From: CAWAPD01 sp963783865
Lineage (GTDB): Bacteria > Actinomycetota > Thermoleophilia > UBA2241
Assembly: GCA_963783865.1 (NCBI GenBank)
Contig: CAWAPD010000004.1
Coordinates: 1 to 64,000 of the forward strand
Length of the DNA: 64,000 bases
Direction of reading: 5' to 3'
Shown here: one piece after another, positions 54,838 to 62,910 of the stretch
Layout of the letters: each line of letters opens with the position of its first letter
How positions within the stretch are numbered: position 1 is the first letter of the stretch
Position numbers and translations under genes: made by a program
The notes under the pieces: model-generated
The model's database searches: none
What the model was told of the DNA's origin: nothing
The model's input: only the letters and a program-made list of their open reading frames with translations

Positions 54838-55184
54838 GGGGGCGAATCGGTCTCGACATGGAGAGATCCTGGCAGGAGCAGCAAGCCGAGGTGCGGTGGC
54901 CTCGTTAAACTGCCGCAAACGAACACCTGCCGAGAGTAATCTCGCACTGGCTGCGTAAGTAGCCACGTCACCCCCGCAGGGTCCGCGGGCGGGGAGTTGG
55001 CGTCGCTAGCGGACTAGGGAACGAGGGGCCCGCCCCGGCCGCTCGGGACCGAAGCTAAGCGGGGCTGGCGAGCCGGAACCCTGCCGACGCGGGACCGGCG
55101 AGCGAGAACCAGGCGCCGGCTAAGCTTGTAGAGACTCCACCAGGGCCTTCGTGGACGCGGGTTCGAATCCCGCCGCCTCCACCA
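54838..55184 (+). ncRNA. ssrA: Transfer-messenger RNA
   Basis: 347-nt tmRNA that rescues stalled ribosomes and tags truncated proteins. The 5' GGGGGCG (54838-54844) pairs with CGCCTCC before the encoded ACCA at 55181-55184. The T-loop GGGTTCGAATCCC is present. The tag frame ends AESNLALAA and stop TAA at 54956-54958, with the canonical ALAA degron. Reading from the usual-looking GCA AAC at 54915 is out of frame with this. The resume codon is therefore unclear: GCC at 54929 gives AESNLALAA, and CGC at 54914 gives RKRTPAESNLALAA. Confidence 0.93.
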
Positions 55185-55288
55185 TCTCTTTCTCACGTGG
55201 GGCCGCGTCCGTGGGGACGTCGGTCAAGGTATCGCTCACGCCCATGTGGGCACATCTGTAGCACCGACTCCGGCGCCGGATGTGACGC

Positions 55289-56905
55289 GTGCGACCACCG
55301 CAGCCCAGAGTAGTCAAGGTCACCTTCTGGACCCATACCCTGAAGCCGTGGCTCACCCGCCACATGCAGCGCCGCCTCGACCAGCTGACCGAGCAGCTCG
55401 GCGGGCCGGCGCGCCGCCGGGTGATCCTGCTGCTCGCGCTCGTGCTGGCCCTGAGCACCGCCGACGGGAGCGCCGTCGGGGCCGTGGCCGCCCAGCTCGA
55501 GCAGGGCCTGCACATCAACGCCGCCGAGCTGGGGCTCCTCGTCACGACCTCGTCGCTCGTCGGCGCGCTGTTCGCCCTTCCGTGCGGCGTGCTCGTCGAC
55601 AAGACGCGGCGCGTCCGGCTTCTTTCCTTCAGCATCGTGACCTGGGGGATGGCGGAGGCGGTCGCCGGCTTCGCGCCCACGTTCGGGTTCCTGCTGCTGA
55701 CGCGCCTCGCCCTGGGCGCCGTCACGGCGACCGCCATCCCCGCCGTCGCCTCGTTGACCGGCGACTTCTTCCCGGCGGGAGAACGTGGCCGCATCTACGG
55801 CTACATCGTCAGCGGCGAGATCGTCGGCGCCGGCGTGGGCATCGGCGTCGCCTCGCTGGTCGCCGGCGCCGTCGGCTGGCGGGTCGCGTTCGTCGTCCTC
55901 GCGCTGCCGAGCTTCGCGCTGGCCTGGGCGCTCTGGCGGAACCTGCCCGAGCCCGCCCGCGGTGGCCAGAGTCGTCTCCAGCCGGGGGCGACGGAGATCC
56001 TCGCCGGAGGGGCCGGGGAGAAGTCCGGGGCGGCGGATGCCGCCGCGCCGCCGCGTTCCGACGACCTCGTGCTCGCCGGCGTGGAGGAGCGTGGCGTCGA
56101 ACCAGACGAGGCAACCGTCATGGGCGCCGATCCCGACCGGATGACGCTGCGCGAGGTCGTCGCCTACGTGCTGCGCGTGCGCACCAACCTCAACATCATC
56201 GTGGCCTCGTCGCTCGGGTTCTTCTTCGTTTCGGGCCTGCGCACGTTCGCCGTCCTGTTCGCGCGCGGCCACTTCGGTGTGGGGCAGGGCGTTGCGACCA
56301 TCCTGCTGGGCGTGATCGGGATCGGCTCCGTGATCGGCCTGCTGACCGCCGGTCGCACGGCCGACCGGCTCATCCGCCGCGGCCACCTCGATGCCCGCGT
56401 CGTCGTCGCCGGTGTCATGTATCTGGCGGCGGCCGTCCTGCTGCTGCCGGCCCTGCTCTCGCGAGGGATCGTCGTCTCGCTGCTGCTGCTGGCCGCGGCG
56501 GCCGCGGCGATCTCGGCGCCCAACCCGCCGCTCGACGCGGCCCAGCTCGACGTCATGCCGGCACAGCTCTGGGGCCGCGCGCAAGGGGTGCGGACGGCGC
56601 TGCGCAGCACCCTTGAGGCGCTCGGGCCGCTGCTCTTCGGGCTTCTGGCGCAGCTCTTCATCGGGGGCAAGGCGTCGCTGCCGACCTCGGAGAACGGGGC
56701 CATCGACGCCGCCCAGACGCACGGCCTGCTGGTCGCCTTCCTGCTGATGCTTGTGCCGCTGGCCGCGGCCGGCGTGCTGCTGCTGGCCACTCGCCACCAG
56801 TACGTCGTCGACGTCGCCTCCGCGGGCGAGTCGGAGCGCAGGGCCCGGCAGGATCGGCCGCCCCATCCCCCTTCAGAGGCAACCCGAGTTCTCACCGGAG
56901 GGTGA
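55289..56905 (+). CDS. Major facilitator superfamily transporter
   Basis: 538-residue MFS permease with about twelve helices. The loop 2-3 motif is GVLVDKTRRVRLLSFSIV. LTRLALGAVTATAIPAVASL and FPAGERGRIYGYIVSGEIVG match the sugar-phosphate/hexuronate-like MFS branch. A ~70-residue cytoplasmic loop (residues about 230-290) with an Ala/Asp-rich stretch divides the two halves. The C-terminal half has FARGHFGVGQGVATILLGVI. The start is uncertain (GTG 55289 gives a 45-residue amphipathic N-terminus; ATG 55364 is possible). Substrate unknown. Confidence 0.87.
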   Translation: MRPPQPRVVKVTFWTHTLKPWLTRHMQRRLDQLTEQLGGPARRRVILLLALVLALSTADGSAVGAVAAQLEQGLHINAAELGLLVTTSSLVGALFALPCGVLVDKTRRVRLLSFSIVTWGMAEAVAGFAPTFGFLLLTRLALGAVTATAIPAVASLTGDFFPAGERGRIYGYIVSGEIVGAGVGIGVASLVAGAVGWRVAFVVLALPSFALAWALWRNLPEPARGGQSRLQPGATEILAGGAGEKSGAADAAAPPRSDDLVLAGVEERGVEPDEATVMGADPDRMTLREVVAYVLRVRTNLNIIVASSLGFFFVSGLRTFAVLFARGHFGVGQGVATILLGVIGIGSVIGLLTAGRTADRLIRRGHLDARVVVAGVMYLAAAVLLLPALLSRGIVVSLLLLAAAAAAISAPNPPLDAAQLDVMPAQLWGRAQGVRTALRSTLEALGPLLFGLLAQLFIGGKASLPTSENGAIDAAQTHGLLVAFLLMLVPLAAAGVLLLATRHQYVVDVASAGESERRARQDRPPHPPSEATRVLTGG

Positions 56906-56981
56906 CGGCCGGGGTGCCGGACATGCTGTATCGTGCGTGGCAGGAATGAGTCTCGAGCCAGACGGCCACAAGGAGAGCACG

Positions 56982-57881
56982 ATGTCCATACCTGAGAACC
57001 AGACGACGGCGGCCACGCCGCAGGCGTGCGAGACCGGGGCGCCGACGGCCGGGCCGGTGCTCGTGCGCGCCGTCGACGTGACGCGGCGCTACGGCGAGGG
57101 CGACGCGGCCGTCGACGCCCTGTGCGGGGTGTCCCTCGACCTGGCGGCCGGCCAGTTCACCGGTGTCATGGGGCCGTCGGGGTCGGGCAAGTCCACCCTG
57201 ATGCACGTGCTCGCCGGGCTCGACGACCCGACCAGCGGCAGCGTCTCGATCGATGGGATCGAGATCACGACCCTGAAGGACCGTCAGCTCACACAGCTGC
57301 GCCGCGACAAGGTCGGCTTCATCTTCCAGACCTTCAACCTGCTGCCCATGCTGACCGCGCTCGAGAACATCGAGCTGCCGATGAAGATCGCCGGACGCAA
57401 GATCGAGCAGGGGTGGCTCGACACGCTGGTGGCGGCCGTCGATCTCGGCGACCGCCTCGGGCACCGTCCGTCTGAGATGTCGGGCGGCCAGCAGCAGCGG
57501 GTGGCCATCGCCCGGGCTCTCGTCTCGCGGCCGACGGTCATCTTCGCCGACGAGCCGACCGGTAACCTCGACTCGCGCAGCGGGGACGAAGTGCTGGCGC
57601 TGCTGCGGCGGTCGGCCGACGAGTTCGGCCAGACGATCGTCATGGTCACCCACGACGCGCGAGCCGCCACGTCGGCCGACCGCGTCGTCTTCCTGCAGGA
57701 CGGGCGCATCGTGCTCGACTGCGGCAAGATGAGTCGCGACGAGATCTACGACACGATCAAGTCGCTCGAGGCAACCGCGGAGGGGAACGGCCGGCCGGGA
57801 CCGGGTGCGGAGAGCGGCGCGCCCGCCGCGCCGCAGGCGCCCGACACGCCGGTCGGCGGGGGCGGAGGAGCCCGGCAATGA
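56982..57881 (+). CDS. ABC transporter ATP-binding protein (MacB/LolD type)
   Basis: 299-residue ATPase partner of the FtsX-like permease encoded next. Walker A GPSGSGKSTLM, Q-loop FIFQTFNLLP, signature MSGGQQQRVAIARAL, Walker B VIFADEPTGNLD, and the switch His in VTHDARAA are all intact. The DEPTGNLDSRSG and FNLLPMLTALENIELP features are typical of the MacB/LolD subfamily, which drives mechanotransmission or export rather than import. The ~45-residue tail is Gly/Pro/Ala-rich. ATG 56982 follows AAGGAG. It overlaps the permease ATG by 4 bp (ATGA). Confidence 0.95.
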   Translation: MSIPENQTTAATPQACETGAPTAGPVLVRAVDVTRRYGEGDAAVDALCGVSLDLAAGQFTGVMGPSGSGKSTLMHVLAGLDDPTSGSVSIDGIEITTLKDRQLTQLRRDKVGFIFQTFNLLPMLTALENIELPMKIAGRKIEQGWLDTLVAAVDLGDRLGHRPSEMSGGQQQRVAIARALVSRPTVIFADEPTGNLDSRSGDEVLALLRRSADEFGQTIVMVTHDARAATSADRVVFLQDGRIVLDCGKMSRDEIYDTIKSLEATAEGNGRPGPGAESGAPAAPQAPDTPVGGGGGARQ

Positions 57882-60424
57882 TCCGCCTGTCCCTGCGCGA
57901 CCTCTGGAGCCGCAAGCTCCGCTCGGCGCTGACCGTGCTTGCGATCGTGCTCGGCGTCGCCATGATCGCCGGCACGTACGTCATCACCGATCAGATCGAC
58001 AACGGCTTCACGAACATCTTCAAGAAGGCGGCTGCCGGCACCGACGTCACGATCACGCGGAAGACGGTCTTCGGGAACAGCCTGTTCACCGGCGGCGATC
58101 CGCTGCCGGCGACACTGCTCACGCAGGTCAAGGCCGTGGACGGCGTGGCCGAAGCGGCAGGCGGTGTCGGCGGCAGCGGCCAGGTCGTCATCAACGGCAA
58201 GCCGGTCAACACGAACGGCGCGCCGTCGCTCGTCTTCTCCTCGTCGCCGCCGCGGTTCGCGGCGAGCACCTACACCGCCGGGGACCGGCCGACGCGCGAC
58301 GGCACGGTCGCCATCAACACGAAACTGGCGAACGACGAGCACCTGAGTGTCGGAGACACCATCGGCATCGCCACGGCCCAGGGCGTCCAGCAGGTCACGA
58401 TCTCCGGCATCTTCAACTTCGGCGACTCGGCCTCGATCGGCGGCGCGACGCTGGTCGCGGCGACGCTGGCCGACACGCAGCGCTGGTTCGACATGGAGGG
58501 GCAGCTCTCGAACATCTCGGTGGCGGCCGCGCCGGGCGTGACGCCCGACGTGCTGGCCACCCGCCTCAAGGCGGCGCTTCCCACCTACGCAGACGTCAAG
58601 ACGTCGACCCAGAGCGTGGCCGACAACTCCAAGGCCGTGAGCGACACCATCGGCAGTGTCTTGCGCACGATCCTGCTCGCCTTCGGCGGCGTGGCGGTGA
58701 TCGTGGGCGCCTTCTTCATCTTCAACACCTTCTCGATCACGGTCGCCCAGCGCATCCGTGAGTTCGCCATGCTCCGCTCGCTGGGGGCCACCCGCCGCCA
58801 GGTCCTGACGAGCGTCGTCGGCGAGGCGGCCGCGCTCGGGTTGGTCGCGTCGCTCGTCGGCATCGGGGTCGGCATCGGCATCGCCAAGGGCATCAACGCC
58901 CTGTTCCACGCGGTGGGCGCCGACATCCCCACGGCGGGCATCTCGCTCGCCGCGCGCACCATCATCGTGTCGCTCGTCGTCGGCGTCGGCGTCGCCGTGC
59001 TGTCGTCGCTGGCGCCGGCGCTGCGGGCTACGCGAGTCCCGCCGGTGGCCGCGCTGCACGAGGGCGCGACCCTGCCGAAGTCGGCCCTCGCCCGCCACTC
59101 GTCGGCGGTCGCCGCGGTCGTGGGAGTGCTCGGCGCCGCCGCGCTGGCTGCCGGCATGTTCCTGCATGCCGCGACCTCGCAGCGGCTGCTCGAGATGGCG
59201 CTCGGCGCCATCCTGATCTTCGTCGCCGTGGCGATGGTCGCGAAGCACGTGGTGCGGCCGCTGGCCAGCGTCATCGGCTGGCCTGCCGCGAAGCTGTTCG
59301 GCACCAGCGGCAGGCTTGCCCGCGAGAACACGACGCGCAACCCGTCGCGCACGGCCGCCACCGCCGCCGCGCTGATGATCGGGCTCGCGGTCGTCGTCTT
59401 CGTCGCCGTCTTTGCCCAAGGCTTCAAGGACTCGTTCGTCAGCGCCGTCGACCGCTCGCTGAACGCGCAGCTGGTCGCGAGCAACCAGAACGGCCTGACC
59501 ATCCCCGTGAGGGCGATCGACACGCTGCGCGGGGTGCCGGGCGTCAGCAACGCGGCGGGGATCACCAGCGGCATGCTCAAGATCAACGGCGGCGACACGA
59601 CGAGCGCGCAGGGCGTCAACCCGGCGACCTTCGGTCCGATGTGGAACTTCCGCTGGGTGAAGGGGAACCAGTCGGCCCTCGGCAAGCTGGTCGGCGGCAA
59701 CGTGATCGCCGAGGAGCAGTTCGCCAACAAGTACAACCTCAAGCCGGGGAGCACGTTCATGGGGCTGAGCCCGACCGGCGACCGGCAGTGGTTCACGGTC
59801 ATCGGCGTGTACCGCGACCCGGTTCTGATGACGGGGTTCACGATGGCCCAGACGACGTTCGACCAGCTGTTCCCGACGACCCAGCAGGATCCGCTCTACA
59901 TCATCGCGACGACCGACCAGCCGGTCGGCCAGGTCCAGCCCGCGGCCGAGCAGGCCCTCAAGCCCTTCCCGGCGGCCAAGCTGCAGAGCAAGACCGAGTA
60001 CACCGACTCGCTGAAGAAGCAGGTCAACCAGCTGCTGCTGATGATCTACGCCCTGCTCGTCGTCAGCGTGATCATCTCGATCTTCGGCATCATCAACACC
60101 CTGGTGCTCTCGGTGTACGAACGCACGCGTGAGATCGGCATGCTGCGCGCCATCGGCACCAGCCGCCGGCAGATGCGCCGCATCGTGCGCTACGAGAGCG
60201 TGATCACCTCGGTGATCGGCGGCATCCTGGGCATCGTCCTCGGTGTCGTGTTCGCCTATGTGGTCATCTCGCGGCTGGCGACGCAGGGCATCGGCTTCTC
60301 GGTGCCGTGGATCCAGCTCGTGGTCTTCCTGATCGTGGCCGCCATCGTCGGCGTCGTGGCGGCCGTGTGGCCGGCCTGGCGGGCGGCGAGGATCGACATC
60401 CTCGAGGCCATCCACTACGAGTAG
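57878..60424 (+). CDS. FtsX-like ABC transporter permease
   Basis: 848-residue permease with two FtsX domains. A first helix and MacB-like extracytoplasmic domain (SALTVLAIVLGVAMIAGTYV, then about 230 residues) precede the first FtsX helices, with the signature REFAMLRSLGATRRQVLTSV. After a mid-protein helix pair and second external region, the second FtsX domain carries the matching TREIGMLRAIGTSRRQMRRI. It forms an operon with the ATPase before it and a small membrane protein after it. Probable functions are export of lipid, peptide or drug, or envelope signalling. Substrate unknown. Confidence 0.93.
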   Translation: MIRLSLRDLWSRKLRSALTVLAIVLGVAMIAGTYVITDQIDNGFTNIFKKAAAGTDVTITRKTVFGNSLFTGGDPLPATLLTQVKAVDGVAEAAGGVGGSGQVVINGKPVNTNGAPSLVFSSSPPRFAASTYTAGDRPTRDGTVAINTKLANDEHLSVGDTIGIATAQGVQQVTISGIFNFGDSASIGGATLVAATLADTQRWFDMEGQLSNISVAAAPGVTPDVLATRLKAALPTYADVKTSTQSVADNSKAVSDTIGSVLRTILLAFGGVAVIVGAFFIFNTFSITVAQRIREFAMLRSLGATRRQVLTSVVGEAAALGLVASLVGIGVGIGIAKGINALFHAVGADIPTAGISLAARTIIVSLVVGVGVAVLSSLAPALRATRVPPVAALHEGATLPKSALARHSSAVAAVVGVLGAAALAAGMFLHAATSQRLLEMALGAILIFVAVAMVAKHVVRPLASVIGWPAAKLFGTSGRLARENTTRNPSRTAATAAALMIGLAVVVFVAVFAQGFKDSFVSAVDRSLNAQLVASNQNGLTIPVRAIDTLRGVPGVSNAAGITSGMLKINGGDTTSAQGVNPATFGPMWNFRWVKGNQSALGKLVGGNVIAEEQFANKYNLKPGSTFMGLSPTGDRQWFTVIGVYRDPVLMTGFTMAQTTFDQLFPTTQQDPLYIIATTDQPVGQVQPAAEQALKPFPAAKLQSKTEYTDSLKKQVNQLLLMIYALLVVSVIISIFGIINTLVLSVYERTREIGMLRAIGTSRRQMRRIVRYESVITSVIGGILGIVLGVVFAYVVISRLATQGIGFSVPWIQLVVFLIVAAIVGVVAAVWPAWRAARIDILEAIHYE

Positions 60425-60436
60425 GAGGGGGCGGCC

Positions 60437-61030
60437 GTGTCGAGCGGCAGGCAGTGGTTCCCCGAGGAGATGCCGCGACGGCGCCGCGACCGCAAGGCGG
60501 TCGGCGCCGTCGTGCTCATCGTCGCCGGCCTCGCGCTGTTCGGCCTGCAGTTCGCCGGCGCCTACGCGGGGTCGCTGACGCTGATCGTCGTCGGGGCGCT
60601 GTTCCTGGTGCTCTACGCGTGGCGGTTCTCGTACGCCGGACTGGTGGCCGGGTGCGCGCTCATCGGCCTGGGTGTCGGCACGTTGCTGGACCGGGCCCTC
60701 GACACGAGGGCCGACCTGGCGCTCGTGGGCCTGGGCGCCGGTTTCATCGCCGTCTACCTGGTCGACCTGGCGAGGGTGCACTGGACGCACTGGTGGCCGT
60801 GGCTCCCCGGTGTCGTCCTCGTCCTGGTCGGCGCCCTCCAGGGCCGGCCGCACGTCTGGACCTGGATCGGCAGGCTGTGGCCGCTGATCCTGGTCGTGAT
60901 CGGCGTGGTCGCGCTGGTGCAGTGGCGGTCCACGCGGCGCACGCGCGGCAAGGCGGTCGAGCCCTGGGGTGAGGCGGCGGCGCAGCCGCCGCCTCACCCC
61001 ACCGACGACCGCGACGACGGCTCCGCCTGA
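60437..61030 (+). CDS. LiaF/DUF5668-like small membrane protein
   Basis: 197 residues with about five helices (AVVLIVAGLALFGLQFAGAY; LIVVGALFLVLYAWRF; LVAGCALIGLGVGTLL; WPWLPGVVLVLVGALQG; LWPLILVVIGVVALVQW). The repeated WP-helix pattern is like the LiaF N-terminal/DUF5668 membrane region. It sits 12 bp after the permease gene, so it is probably the third gene of that operon and may be a regulator or accessory. GTG 60437. The C-terminal tail contains EAAAQPPPHP encoded by a palindrome. Confidence 0.7.
   Translation: MSSGRQWFPEEMPRRRRDRKAVGAVVLIVAGLALFGLQFAGAYAGSLTLIVVGALFLVLYAWRFSYAGLVAGCALIGLGVGTLLDRALDTRADLALVGLGAGFIAVYLVDLARVHWTHWWPWLPGVVLVLVGALQGRPHVWTWIGRLWPLILVVIGVVALVQWRSTRRTRGKAVEPWGEAAAQPPPHPTDDRDDGSA
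60966..61000. repeat. Palindrome within the 3' coding end of the LiaF-like gene
   Basis: 16-bp perfect stem (GGGGTGAGGCGGCGGC at 60966-60981, GCA loop, complement 60985-61000). It lies 28 bp before the stop codon, so it looks like a terminator hairpin absorbed into the reading frame. Confidence 0.75.
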
Positions 61031-61108
61031 GCGAGCGCCTACGGTGGGCGCCGGCCGTGGAGGTCCGCGGTTGCGCGCCGCCCGGGCGCTCCGCATGATG
61101 CGGGTGCG

Positions 61109-62236
61109 ATGACGACGCCGTCCTTCGAACAAGGCCCGATCCGCCCGCCCAGCGAGGCCGCGAGCCTGCTGGTGCGCGTTGTGCGTAACTGCGGCTGGAA
61201 CCGCTGCACGTTCTGCCCCGTCTACAAGGGCGCTCGCTTTTCGCTGCGCCCGGTGGCCGACGTGGTGGCCGACATCGACGCGATGGCCGCCGCGGCCGAG
61301 GCGCTGGGAGACGACGGGCTCGGCCCGCTACGCGCCGGCGAGGTCCCGCCCGAGGCGTTCCAGGTCGCCCTGTTCCTGCGCGACGCCGGCCGTAGCGCGT
61401 TCCTCCAGGACGCCGACCCGTGCGCCCTGGCGACGCCGAAGCTGGTCGCCGTGCTCGAGCACCTGCGGGCGCGCTTCCCCACGGTCGCGCGCGTCACGAC
61501 CTACGGACGCGCCTCCACCCTCGCGCGGAGAACACCGGAGCAGGTCGCGTCGCTCGCCGCCGCGGGGCTGACGCGCGTGCACGTCGGCATGGAGTCGGGC
61601 TCCGATGTGGTGCTGCGGGCGCTCGACAAGGGGTGTTCCGCGGCGCAGCTCGTGACGGCCGCCGGCCGCGTGCTCGGCGCCGGGCTGGAGCTGTGCTTCT
61701 ACGTCATGCCGGGGATCGGCGGGCGCGAGCTGGCCGCCGAGCACGTCCGCGGCACTGCCGACACGCTGCGGTCGGCGGCCGCCCTCGCGCCCGCCGGCGA
61801 CCCCCTGGTCGTACGCCTGCGCACGGCCGCGGTCGCCCCGGGCACGCCGCTGGAGTGCAGCCTGGCCGAAGGCGGCTTCGAGCTGCCCGACGACGTCGAG
61901 GTGGCGCGCGAGGTCCGCGACCTGCTGGTCGCCCTCGGCGACGCTCGTCTGGAGCTGCGCTCCGACCACGCCCTGAACCTGTTCGCCGACCTCGAAGGCT
62001 CGCTGCCGCACGACCGCGAGGCGCTGGTCGCGACGCTCGAAGCGTTCCTCGGCCTGGCAAGCCGCGAGCAGGCGGAGTTCGCCCTGGGCGCCCGGCTGGG
62101 CCTGTTCCGGCGGCTCGACGACCGGCTCGATCCGGGCCGCCGGGCGGCATTGCTCGCGCGCGCGCCCGGCGCCGGCGCGGCGAGCGCGGAGCAGCTGCTC
62201 GCCGCCGCGACCGGCCTGCGGTCGCGGTTCATCTAG
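61109..62236 (+). CDS. Radical SAM protein with CxxxxCxxC cluster motif
   Basis: 375-residue radical SAM enzyme. The cluster motif is RNCGWNRCTFCPVYKG, a Cx4Cx2C spacing rather than the classical Cx3Cx2C, as seen in a distinct uncharacterised subgroup. The barrel continues with VTTYGRASTLARRTPEQVAS and GLTRVHVGMESGSDVVLRAL, where GMESGS is the usual SAM-binding region of Elp3/HemN-like proteins. Reaction unknown. ATG 61109 has no strong Shine-Dalgarno. The stop overlaps that of the convergent TetR gene by 2 bases. Confidence 0.85.
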   Translation: MTTPSFEQGPIRPPSEAASLLVRVVRNCGWNRCTFCPVYKGARFSLRPVADVVADIDAMAAAAEALGDDGLGPLRAGEVPPEAFQVALFLRDAGRSAFLQDADPCALATPKLVAVLEHLRARFPTVARVTTYGRASTLARRTPEQVASLAAAGLTRVHVGMESGSDVVLRALDKGCSAAQLVTAAGRVLGAGLELCFYVMPGIGGRELAAEHVRGTADTLRSAAALAPAGDPLVVRLRTAAVAPGTPLECSLAEGGFELPDDVEVAREVRDLLVALGDARLELRSDHALNLFADLEGSLPHDREALVATLEAFLGLASREQAEFALGARLGLFRRLDDRLDPGRRAALLARAPGAGAASAEQLLAAATGLRSRFI

Positions 62237-62899
62237 AGCCCGATGTCCCCCAGCAGGTAGCGCTGCACGGTGGGCCCGACGGCCGCGGCCAGTGTGTCGA
62301 CGTCGGCCGAGGCCAGCGGCTCCACGCGGCCGACGTAACGGGCCAGGGCGAGGCCGATCAGCTGGGTGCCGGCGAGCGTCGCGCGCAGCCCGGCGTCGGG
62401 CGCCGGCAGGGTCGTGGCCAGCGGGCCGAAGACGCTGCGCGTCAGGAGGTCCCGGACCAGCGCCGCCGCCGCTTCATCGCCCACCACCGACCGCAGCATG
62501 GCCATGAAGGTCGGCCGGTTGGCCGGCGCCTCCCACGTGCGCAGGAACGTGCGCACCACGCCCTCGCCGACGTGGTCGGGGTCGGCGCGCAGCAGCTCGG
62601 GCAGCACGGCCGCAGGCTCCATGGGCAGGACGAGCGACGCTTCGAACAGCTCCTCCTTGGTCCCGAAGTAGTGGTGGACGAGGGCCGGGTCGACTCCGCG
62701 CGGCGCCGGCGATGGCCCTGATCGTCGCGTGGTCGAAGCCGCGCGCGCCGAACTCGGCGCGCGCGGCCGCCAGGATCGCGTCGCGCGTGCCGGGGCCGCC
62801 GGGGCGGCGGCCGGTGCGCGGGCGCGGGCTCGTGCCCGCGCCCGCCGCCGCGGCCGCCGCCCCACCTCGGCGCTGCACCGCCTTGCGCCCGTCAGCCAT
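62233..62899 (-). pseudogene. TetR-family regulator with a frameshift
   Basis: The N-terminal helix-turn-helix half (GTRDAILAAARAEFGARGFD, ATIRAIAGAA) and the C-terminal half (GVDPALVHHYFGTKEELFEA onward to GDIGL) are in different frames. They join at about 62700-62712, in a GCGCG tract inside the recognition helix. Restoring one base would give a continuous TetR protein of about 220 residues. It is encoded downstream of an MFS exporter, whose expression it would normally control. A real inactivation or a sequencing error at a GC repeat are both possible. Start ATG 62899 or GTG 62908. Confidence 0.75.
62801..62863. repeat. Nested GC-rich palindrome in the 5' coding end of the TetR gene
   Basis: Outer 13-bp stem (GGGGCGGCGGCCG at 62801-62813; complement 62851-62863) and inner 12-bp stem (GCGGGCGCGGGC at 62818-62829; complement 62834-62845; loop TCGT). 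It encodes the Gly/Ala/Arg/Pro-rich N-terminal tail before the helix-turn-helix. Confidence 0.75.
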
Positions 62900-62910
62900 C
62901 CCGGACACGC

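Noticed and set aside
57746..61132. Very long minus-strand open frame (over 1100 codons) opposite the ABC transporter genes
   Set aside because: It lies antisense to clearly conserved ABC ATPase and FtsX permease genes, has Arg/His/Asp-rich non-protein-like composition, and is an expected artefact of high third-position GC.
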